Source of the DNA: a virus
Length of the DNA: 24,450 nucleotides
IMG/VR virus record: IMGVR_UViG_3300018476_000043
Span: 1-24,450 of that record
Direction: 5' to 3' (one strand)
Shown here: positions 18,941 through 24,450 of the stretch, in pieces
How positions within the stretch are numbered: the stretch's first letter is position 1
Layout: every line of letters begins with the position of its first letter
Made by a program: the position numbers and the translations under genes
Notes under the pieces: model-generated
Database searches by the model: none
Told to the model about the DNA's origin: nothing
The model's input: the letters and a program-made list of their open reading frames with translations, nothing else

Positions 18941-19057
18941 CTACGGGTGAGGGGTCAGGCTCACGCCGGGCGGGTCTGCGGCGAGCCGTTCCAGCGGGAA
19001 AGCCAAGAGATCCTCCTGCTCCAGCTCGAGCCGCGTCCTCTGTAGCACTCCCGTCAC
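18941..19057 (-). CDS. Possible small protein, 38 aa, in the lysis cassette
   Basis: A GTG at 19057 overlaps the stop of the i-spanin-like gene (GTGA). The frame runs 38 codons with good third-position GC and the product (VLQRTRLELEQEDLLAFPLE, then a Pro-rich end) is plausible. The same frame is open far upstream across the i-spanin-like gene, so it may be only the tail of an alternate frame. No family. The 73 bases between it and the lipoprotein hold a weak CACCC-CTAC-GGGTG hairpin (18923-18936) and nothing else seen. Confidence 0.35.
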   Translation of the reverse strand: MTGVLQRTRLELEQEDLLAFPLERLAADPPGVSLTPHP

Positions 19058-19338
19058 GGCTTCGTTTCGTATGGCGTCTCGGTATCGCTCACCAGCTCTC
19101 TCAATGTGGGCCTCGGTCCGCGCAAGAAAGCATCGAGCAGCCTCCTCTGCTTCTCGTTCCACGCTGCGGTGTGCAGCCTCTCGAGATCGAAACGTTTCTG
19201 CTGCTCTCGCAGAAGCGCCTCTTCCAAGTACCGCGTCCTTCTCCAGAGCTGAAAGGTGAGCTTGATCCACCACAAGCCACCCGAGAGCGCGACGAAGAGC
19301 AGATCGCGGTCGGTGATCGGTGCGTTCGGTCCGTTCAT
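19054..19338 (-). CDS. Membrane-anchored coiled-coil protein, i-spanin candidate, 94 aa
   Basis: A short polar N-terminus is followed by one membrane segment (residues ~12-32, LLFVALSGGLWWIKLTFQLW), then a charged coiled coil (about 33-75, RTRYLEEALLREQQKRFDLE) and a polar tail. This N-in, C-out layout with a periplasmic coiled coil is that of Rz-type i-spanins, and a lipoprotein gene lies two ORFs on. No strong ribosome site precedes ATG 19338. One sits before ATG 19348 in another frame that is open for 135 codons over the same bases, so the reading frame should be confirmed. Codon quality favours this one. Confidence 0.55.
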   Translation of the reverse strand: MNGPNAPITDRDLLFVALSGGLWWIKLTFQLWRRTRYLEEALLREQQKRFDLERLHTAAWNEKQRRLLDAFLRGPRPTLRELVSDTETPYETKP

Positions 19339-19381
19339 TCGTCGGCATCGCTATTCTCTCCCATGGGTGTTTGACCAACTC

Positions 19382-20620
19382 TCAGGTGCGGCCGATGCCC
19401 GCCGAGGCGTACATGAAGGCATCGCGGGTCATGAACAGCCTGCCAGCGGCCACGGAAAAGGCCAGGACGGTGATGTCCTTGACGGTGGTGGGGCCGACCC
19501 ACGTCACAAAATCCGTGCTGGCGTAGAGCGCCGTCGTGCCGTTGTCGAGCGGGGCCACGATCACCATCAGCCCCGTCGACTTGCAGATCATCAGGCGCGG
19601 CTGGCTCACGAAGCTGGCCCCCGTCGGCGACTCGATGGTCGTGCCGGAGGTCCAGGTGGAGCCGTCGACCGAGAGAGCGGTGCGGATCCTGGCTCCCGCG
19701 TTGCAGCGCATGATGTGATAGACCGCGTCTCCCACGCCATCGACGAGCGGCGCTCCCGCTAGCGACCCTGGCTCCTCCGCAGTCGCCGCGCTCGGAGGGG
19801 AGAAGGATCCGGTAAAGCTCGTCCCGTCGCCGTCGGTCGACAGCGAGAAGCGGGGCTCGATGCCGGAGTTTCCGAGGGACACGATGTACCCTTGATTCGC
19901 GGTCGCCCCTCCGAGCACGGCGAGACCCCGCACCCCAGCAAATCCGCTGGCGGCGCTCGCCCACACCGTTGCAGCGTCTACGGATCGCGAGACGGCCCCG
20001 CTGTCATCGCCGCCGGCCAGGAATGTATCCCCTCCATTGGCCAGCGCGTTGGGAGGGGCGTACACGAGGTAGAAGGGAGTTGCCGTCGCGATGCCCGCCC
20101 CTCCCGCAGACCACGTGCCGCCGGCGTTGTCGCTGTAGCTGTTGCCATTGCCGCCCACGCCGATGACTACGACGCGCGTGCCGTCCGTGGCTGCCTCTCG
20201 GACGAGCGACGTGATGGACGCGATCGATCCCTGCACGTCGACCTCGGGGCCATCATAGGCCAGGATCGCATCGCTCGCGTCGGCCTTCACCAAGAGCGCG
20301 CCCGCGGTGGGGTCTCCGATGCCGTCGACCATCGTGGCCGCCATGGACTCGTCGGTGTCGGTCATCGTGGCCTGGAGCACCAGGAGATGCAGGGCTGCGA
20401 TCTGGAGCGCGCGATTGACCCCAGCGACGTGCTGGTTGTAGCCCGTGGTCATCTGATTCACGAGGTAGTTGACGTGCTGCGCCGCGGCCACCGTGCCACG
20501 GATGAAGCCGTTGGCCTGGGTCGCCGGATCCACCTTGGTGGGAGTGCCGATGTCCGGGCCGGCGGAGTAATCGTCGTTGGAGGCCCAGTCGGGGACGAGC
20601 GCGGGAAGTACTAGCGGCAT
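19382..20620 (-). CDS. Tail-fibre-like protein with Asp-box beta-propeller repeats, 412 aa
   Basis: ATG at 20620 follows an AGGAG ribosome site. Residues ~1-85 are a likely attachment region: a Pro/Asp start, then a helix with AAQHVNYLVNQMTTGYNQHV. From ~145 on, the chain is Gly/Ser/Thr/Ala-rich beta structure with four Asp-box-like motifs: SYSDNAGGTW (161-170), LSTDGDGTSF (260-269), LSVDGSTW (316-323) and YASTDFVTW (366-374). These mark a BNR/sialidase-type propeller that may bind or cut host surface glycan. Place directly after the baseplate wedge genes supports a receptor-binding fibre. No enzyme residues can be named. Confidence 0.7.
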   Translation of the reverse strand: MPLVLPALVPDWASNDDYSAGPDIGTPTKVDPATQANGFIRGTVAAAQHVNYLVNQMTTGYNQHVAGVNRALQIAALHLLVLQATMTDTDESMAATMVDGIGDPTAGALLVKADASDAILAYDGPEVDVQGSIASITSLVREAATDGTRVVVIGVGGNGNSYSDNAGGTWSAGGAGIATATPFYLVYAPPNALANGGDTFLAGGDDSGAVSRSVDAATVWASAASGFAGVRGLAVLGGATANQGYIVSLGNSGIEPRFSLSTDGDGTSFTGSFSPPSAATAEEPGSLAGAPLVDGVGDAVYHIMRCNAGARIRTALSVDGSTWTSGTTIESPTGASFVSQPRLMICKSTGLMVIVAPLDNGTTALYASTDFVTWVGPTTVKDITVLAFSVAAGRLFMTRDAFMYASAGIGRT

Positions 20621-20648
20621 GGGAGCTCCTGGTTGTGTGCGGGCGCTT

Positions 20649-21317
20649 TCATAGGATGATCACCGTTCCCCACTCCTCGACGTCGCTCCAGAGATCGCCC
20701 CAGAGGAACAGATCGGCGCTGTCGGAGTACAGAAACTGCAGGCCCACCCCGGCGGCTCGGGTATCGGGCAAGATCTCCGCGACCATGGCGACGCCGTTGG
20801 CATCGATCGGCTGGAGCGCCGTGAGGTGCAGGGTGGCGTTGCCGACCGCGGTCAGCACGTAGTCGCCCTCCCCGAGCAGCAGATTCAGCACGGCCAAGAG
20901 ATCACTCGCCCTGCCGCGGCTCACGTTGGCCAGGGCGCGTGCCTCGATGAGGATCCGGTAGTCCTCCGTGTCGAACCCGTGCCGAGGCTGACCGACGAGC
21001 TTGCCCAGCACTTTCAACCGTGTGAGGTCCGCGTTCTCCAGCGTGCGGGATTCCAGGATGTTCCAGAAGTTGTCCTCGAGGGTCTGCAGCTCCCGGATGA
21101 AGGCGAGCAGCACCCACGCCACGTTGGGCTTGCCCCAGAAGGGCGGCGCCAGCTTGCGCGCGGAGACCTCCTCGTGGTCGCGGATGTACTGCAGCGGCCC
21201 GCTCGGGGTGGCGCCCGCGTGCACGAACGTGCCGACCTCAAACTCGATGAGCTCGGTGCCGTCGGCGTCGCCCTCGGTCGAGAGCGCGGTGTCGATCGCG
21301 GTCGTGCCCTCGGCCAT
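20649..21317 (-). CDS. Baseplate/tail protein, DUF2612-like (P2 gpI-type role), 222 aa
   Basis: The central block reads FIRELQTLEDNFWNILESRTLENADLTRL..., then VLGKLVGQPR, DTEDYRILIEARALANVSRG and SDLLAVLNLLLGEG, the usual order in DUF2612 phage proteins: 'length/loop' helix, LGxxVGQPR, and an RxLIxAR...N segment. C-terminal ~60 residues are beta-like. In contractile phages this gene follows baseplate J and links wedge to fibre, as gpI does in P2. The start ATG 21317 lies four bases after the J stop. Quoted motifs are by eye, and the gpI equivalence rests on gene order. Confidence 0.8.
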   Translation of the reverse strand: MAEGTTAIDTALSTEGDADGTELIEFEVGTFVHAGATPSGPLQYIRDHEEVSARKLAPPFWGKPNVAWVLLAFIRELQTLEDNFWNILESRTLENADLTRLKVLGKLVGQPRHGFDTEDYRILIEARALANVSRGRASDLLAVLNLLLGEGDYVLTAVGNATLHLTALQPIDANGVAMVAEILPDTRAAGVGLQFLYSDSADLFLWGDLWSDVEEWGTVIIL

Positions 21318-21321
21318 GGCG

Positions 21322-22476
21322 CTAGCTCACATCCCCGGTGCAAGTGATGTCCGACTCGTCGAGCAAATATATGACACTCTGCAGCGCAGGCAGATCGCTC
21401 GTGCCCCCGTTCACCGTGAAGCTCACGTAGTCGTCCACCCCGGGCACGCTGAACACGCTGCCCGCCAGCTTGTGGAAGGTCACCTCCCGGCCAACCCTGG
21501 TGGGCATGGCCGCCAGGATGGCGTCCTTCACGTCGTCGATGGCCACGCCGGAGGCGGACTCGATGTTGACCGCGACGGTGATGCTGGTGGCCGTGGCCCG
21601 GTCAAAGAACTTGATGACCGGGCCGAGCTCCGCGTCCTGCGCCGTGCCGGACTCGGCGCCCTGCGGGAGGATGCCCTCGGCGCCGTGGTCGTGGATGACC
21701 TGCGCGATCTCGTCGTCGTCGGCCGCCGCGGGCGAGCCATCCCAGATGATCGCTCGAATGTTGTGGGGGCCGATGCCGTCGGCGTCCGTCACGTTGGAGA
21801 CGTTCTCGAACACCTCGGCCGAGAGCACGCCGTCGAGCAAGACGAGCTTGGCCCGGATGGCTCCGCGGGTGCGGGACCCGCCGATGGAGACCGCGCTCTC
21901 GCGACGGATGCGGAGCGCCGGGATCGACTCGATATCCTCCCCGGGATCCGCGGCCAAGGGATTGGTCACGGAATTCCAGCCCGCGACCGGGGTGGCGATG
22001 ACCGTGATGGTGCCCGCCTCGGCGATGGCCTCGGCGCCTGGGAACTCCGACTCGAACACGGCCGAGTAGTTGCCCGCCGTGGTGCTCACCACCTCGTCCC
22101 TGTTGAGCCATCTATTGGTGGGCTCATCGATCACGTGGGCCGCGAGATCTCCCGGGGCGTAGGTCTGCGACGCGTCGAGGTTGACCGTGACCGTGACCAG
22201 GCCGTGCTGCTCGCCGCGCCGGGGCACGCCGGTGAGACGGGCCAGCGCCACGAAGCGATCGTCGCTGGCGTTGTCGACGTCGAACGCGTGGTAGCACTCG
22301 AGCGCCAGGGCCTCGAGCTGCTCGATGTGATCCGCGTCTAGATTGGCGACATTCCCCAACACCGTCCGCTCGGTGAGCGTGAGCTTGGCGCTGATCTTCT
22401 CGCGCAGGAACTCTTGGATGCTGGTGAGCACCACGTCGAGCGTTCGAGGTTCATAGCCGGTTGACGTGATGGGCAT
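21322..22476 (-). CDS. Baseplate J-like wedge protein, 384 aa
   Basis: Length and layout fit the Baseplate_J family: a helical N-terminus (LDVVLTSIQEFLREKISAKL), the domain with ADHIEQLEALALECYHAFDV and ASDDRFVALARLTGVPR (about 46-85), a beta domain, then PALRIRRESAVSIGGSRTRG (185-204) and a C-terminal beta/alpha domain with HDHGAEGILPQGAESG (around 262-277), a signature also seen in P2 gpJ and Mu gp47. It forms the wedge that triggers sheath contraction. ATG 22476 has an AAGGA ribosome site. Confidence 0.9.
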   Translation of the reverse strand: MPITSTGYEPRTLDVVLTSIQEFLREKISAKLTLTERTVLGNVANLDADHIEQLEALALECYHAFDVDNASDDRFVALARLTGVPRRGEQHGLVTVTVNLDASQTYAPGDLAAHVIDEPTNRWLNRDEVVSTTAGNYSAVFESEFPGAEAIAEAGTITVIATPVAGWNSVTNPLAADPGEDIESIPALRIRRESAVSIGGSRTRGAIRAKLVLLDGVLSAEVFENVSNVTDADGIGPHNIRAIIWDGSPAAADDDEIAQVIHDHGAEGILPQGAESGTAQDAELGPVIKFFDRATATSITVAVNIESASGVAIDDVKDAILAAMPTRVGREVTFHKLAGSVFSVPGVDDYVSFTVNGGTSDLPALQSVIYLLDESDITCTGDVS

Positions 22477-22485
22477 GGCGTTCCT

Positions 22486-22842
22486 TCAAGCGATCGCGAA
22501 AGCGACTTCATCCGACGCGCTCTCGCCGTCCTCACAGGTTACCCGAAATCGCACGGTCAGCTCGCGCGTCGTGCGCTCGAGTTGCACCGATAGCTCATCG
22601 ACCGAGACCACCCCGTCGGTGTTGAGGAGGAACTCCCGGAAGATCTGGGTGATGACCCTGAAGTCGGGGCCCTTCACTAAAATGGTCCCGAGCATGGGCA
22701 GGCCCGCGTCCGGGTCCCACGAGATGGTGCCCGTCCAGATCATCGCGCCGGCTTGGATCTGCTGCAAGGCCATCGCGGCGCCGCGGGTCAGCACGATCTC
22801 CCGACCGTCGTCCGAGAGCTGGAGGTCACCGATCACGGGCAT
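22486..22842 (-). CDS. gp25/gpW-like baseplate wedge protein, 118 aa
   Basis: A small alpha/beta protein: VIGDLQLSDDGREIVLTRG, a helix with QQIQAGAMIWTGT, a DPDAGLPMLG segment and REFLLNTDGVVSVDELSVQL, then two closing strands. Size and order (before baseplate J, after the spike) match the gp25/gpW or DUF2634-like wedge group, which joins sheath to baseplate. The ATG at 22842 shares one base with the spike stop (TAATG). The exact sub-family cannot be told by eye. Confidence 0.75.
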   Translation of the reverse strand: MPVIGDLQLSDDGREIVLTRGAAMALQQIQAGAMIWTGTISWDPDAGLPMLGTILVKGPDFRVITQIFREFLLNTDGVVSVDELSVQLERTTRELTVRFRVTCEDGESASDEVAFAIA

Positions 22843-23408
22843 TAGCGTGCCTTCACTTTCGAGGCCGCGACCGGGCCGAGCGAGACGGCGGGCACCACTG
22901 GTGGTGGGACCACTCCGGGAAACGGAATCGGCGGGCTCGGTGTGCCGGTCGCAGCGGTCGCGTGCGTATGGTTGTCGAAAGCGTATTGGATCTTATCGAG
23001 CGCCGTTTGCACGAGGTTGGCCAGTGCCACGAATTGCACCGCCTGCCCGGCGCGCGCTACGACCGGAATGCACACCGCGTGCAGGCCGTGGCGACGGAGC
23101 ACCTCCGGTTGCTCGACGGATCCGGTGTCGAACCATTTGGAAAAGCTCTCCTCGGCAAACACGAGCAGGCAGGTATCCCCCGCGGCCCACGCCCCTGGCC
23201 AGAGCACGGGCACATCTCCCAAGGGCGGCACCGTCACGAACTCTCCGTCGGTGTTCTCGAGCTGGACTGCGAGGGTCACCTCTGCGGTCTGCTCACCCTC
23301 ATCGTAAGAGCGGATCTCCCCCACCATCGCCGTGTGCACCGAGCGCAGGCGAGCGGCCAGGATGGTGTCGAACACCTGGCCCCAGGCAGGGTTGCGAGGG
23401 TCAGCCAT
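22842..23408 (-). CDS. Gp138-type baseplate spike/puncturing protein, 188 aa
   Basis: Residues ~23-118 match the N-terminal OB-like domain of the Gp138 family: VHTAMVGEIRSYDEGEQTAE, VPPLGDVPVLWPG, a GDTCLLVFAEESFSKWFDTG segment and RRHGLHAVCIPVV. NHTHA (146-150) supplies the His-x-His seen at the tip of P2 gpV/phi92 gp138 spikes, where it binds iron. A Pro/Val-rich C-terminus ends the chain. The trimer would sit at the tail tip and pierce the outer membrane. The ATG 23408 shares one base with the preceding stop (TGATG). Confidence 0.85.
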   Translation of the reverse strand: MADPRNPAWGQVFDTILAARLRSVHTAMVGEIRSYDEGEQTAEVTLAVQLENTDGEFVTVPPLGDVPVLWPGAWAAGDTCLLVFAEESFSKWFDTGSVEQPEVLRRHGLHAVCIPVVARAGQAVQFVALANLVQTALDKIQYAFDNHTHATAATGTPSPPIPFPGVVPPPVVPAVSLGPVAASKVKAR

Positions 23409-23722
23409 CAGCCGCGCTTGCGCCCCTTCTGCGCTGCTTGCCCGGATGCTGCGGCCACGGGAGGCGGCTCTACCCGGGGCGCCGGGTGCCGGTCGGAGGG
23501 GGAGGCCGCGCGCTCCCCGGGCGGCAGGGCAGCAGCCAGCGCCACGACCGAGACGACCGGGAGCTGGAAGCGGATTTCATCCGGCGGCTCCCGGAGCCTG
23601 GACAGCGTCTCGAGGCACCGCGCCTTGAGCTCCGCCACGCCGCCGTTGTCGAGCGCGACCCGGTGCCCGAGGGCGTGCACGTGGCCTCCCTGCTGCACGA
23701 TGGGAATCACTTGGGTGTTCAT
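23408..23722 (-). CDS. Hypothetical baseplate-region protein, 104 aa
   Basis: The first half may fold (QVIPIVQQGGHVHALGHRVA, then LETLSRLREPPDEIRFQLP). The second half is Ala/Pro/Arg-rich and disordered (PPGERAASPSDRHPAPRVEP, ending KGRKRG). No family is recognised. It lies between the hub and the spike, a place where small baseplate adaptors are usual. ATG 23722 is eight bases after the hub stop. Confidence 0.65.
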   Translation of the reverse strand: MNTQVIPIVQQGGHVHALGHRVALDNGGVAELKARCLETLSRLREPPDEIRFQLPVVSVVALAAALPPGERAASPSDRHPAPRVEPPPVAAASGQAAQKGRKRG

Positions 23723-23729
23723 GCCTGCC

Positions 23730-24450
23730 TCACTTGTAGGGTCTCCCCGTCCACTCGATGCCCCAGGAGTCGACCGAGTGCGAGTCGCCGACGTGGTGCG
23801 TGGCGACCGCCACCAGGTTGCCCGTGAAGGCCTCCTGCTCGACGCGGAACGGAACGCCAGGGATGAGATCGCCCCGGAGCAGGCAGACGCCCGTCACCCG
23901 GGTGGACCCGGCGGCGAAGCCCGGCTCGGCCTTGGCCACCGTTTCGATTTCCACCGTCCCGATGAGCCCGCTGTCAGCGCGGAGCAGCGGCCCCTGCCGG
24001 TCGCCCACGGGCAGGCCGGCTTCGCGGATTTGCAAGGTAGAGTCCTGAATAGACCACTGCAGCCCGCACGAGCGGGTCACGTGCTCGAGCTCGTCGAACA
24101 CCGCGCCCGACAAGGTGAGGGAACGTTTCAGCGTCTTGCTGCCGTTGGCCAGGGTCGCCCCGGTGAAGTCCTTCAGGTTGCCGGGGCCCACCCCGAGCGC
24201 CTTGCCCAGCTCATTGAGCACGGTGCCAATGGGCGTGCCGGCGGAGAAGGTCTTGTTGATGCGGGCAGAGCGGCACTTGCTGTCGCCGTCGCCCCCCGAC
24301 ACCCGCGTGACGAACTCGGTGCCCTCCTTCACGGTGCGGGCCGAGCGCAGCTCCCCGTCGAACAGAACCCCGACGTCGTCGACATAGCCGGCCTCGAGCC
24401 GGACCCGCACAGACGCGAGCTTGGCGAGAGCCGCCTGGTGCGATGGGGTC
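23730..24450 (-). CDS. Baseplate hub-like protein (gpD/gp27-type), N-terminus outside window
   Basis: The reading frame is open to the window edge (first full codon at 24449), so the start is beyond it; GTG 24410 is probably internal. Visible features include DDVGVLFDGELRSA, TEFVTRVSGGDGD, FSAGTPIGTVLNELGKALGV, LKRSLTLSGAVFDELEHVTR, SCGLQWSIQDSTLQI, and VTGVCLLRGDLIPGVPFRVE. This is the usual order of a tail hub of the gpD/gp27/XkdQ type: a 'FxGxLxS' domain, a helical insert and a beta C-terminal domain. It precedes the spike gene, as hubs do in contractile phages. Confidence 0.75.
   Translation of the reverse strand, partial: TPSHQAALAKLASVRVRLEAGYVDDVGVLFDGELRSARTVKEGTEFVTRVSGGDGDSKCRSARINKTFSAGTPIGTVLNELGKALGVGPGNLKDFTGATLANGSKTLKRSLTLSGAVFDELEHVTRSCGLQWSIQDSTLQIREAGLPVGDRQGPLLRADSGLIGTVEIETVAKAEPGFAAGSTRVTGVCLLRGDLIPGVPFRVEQEAFTGNLVAVATHHVGDSHSVDSWGIEWTGRPYK

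Noticed and set aside
18941-19378. 145-codon frame over the i-spanin-like gene as the main gene
   Set aside because: Arg/Ala/Glu-rich product without a membrane or lipid signal; kept only as an overlap to check, with its last 38 codons as a low-confidence ORF.
1-24450. tRNA, rRNA, CRISPR arrays, insertion sequences, restriction-modification genes
   Set aside because: No cloverleaf, regular spaced repeats, transposase or methyltransferase motifs were seen on either strand by eye.

Overview
The window is a stretch of GC-rich (about two thirds G+C) tailed-phage genome. Almost all genes lie on the minus strand and are packed end to end, most joined by ATGA/GTGA or one-base stop/start overlaps. 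No tRNA, rRNA, CRISPR array or insertion sequence was seen. A complete baseplate set points to a contractile-tail (myovirus-like) particle. A tyrosine integrase points to a temperate phage. The host cannot be read directly. The Fis-type helix-turn-helix proteins, which resemble the C-terminus of sigma-54 activators, and the high GC would suit a myxobacterial or other GC-rich proteobacterial host; this is inference.

Reading the minus strand from the right edge, the late region (24450 to 17437) runs: baseplate hub (cut by the edge), small unknown protein, Gp138-type spike, gp25-like wedge, baseplate J, DUF2612-like wedge and an Asp-box beta-propeller fibre. It then continues into a lysis cassette: i-spanin-like protein, small ORF, lipoprotein, single-TM protein, cysteine endolysin and a small basic protein. 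At 17227-17415 the only plus-strand gene, a ribbon-helix-helix regulator, faces this late operon across a probable terminator. It diverges from the early operon across a 230-bp control region that holds a 14-bp palindrome, a leftward promoter candidate and one copy of a recurring operator-like motif.

The early operon (16995 to 1) starts with small genes and an excisionase candidate, then an integrase with an unusual 190-residue C-terminal extension that may contain attP. Next come DUF1643 and zinc-ribbon proteins, then a lambda O/P-like replication pair: a winged-helix initiator with internal iterons and an AAA+ helicase loader. A transcription-control block follows, with two paralogous Fis-type proteins, a FliA/WhiG-type sigma factor and a Cys-rich protein with a sigma-region-4-like helix-turn-helix. 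After many small genes the operon ends with a Cas4/RecB-like Fe-S nuclease, a RecT-like annealing protein and an HNH (DUF968-like) protein.

The most interesting points are: (1) the same 13-bp motif in the three main non-coding gaps of the early half, each just upstream of a start codon, which suggests one regulon; (2) a phage-encoded sigma/Fis transcription module in which the sigma reading frame runs without a stop into the Fis gene across a gene in another frame; (3) an origin embedded in the initiator gene; (4) repeat-bearing, possibly attP, DNA inside the integrase gene.
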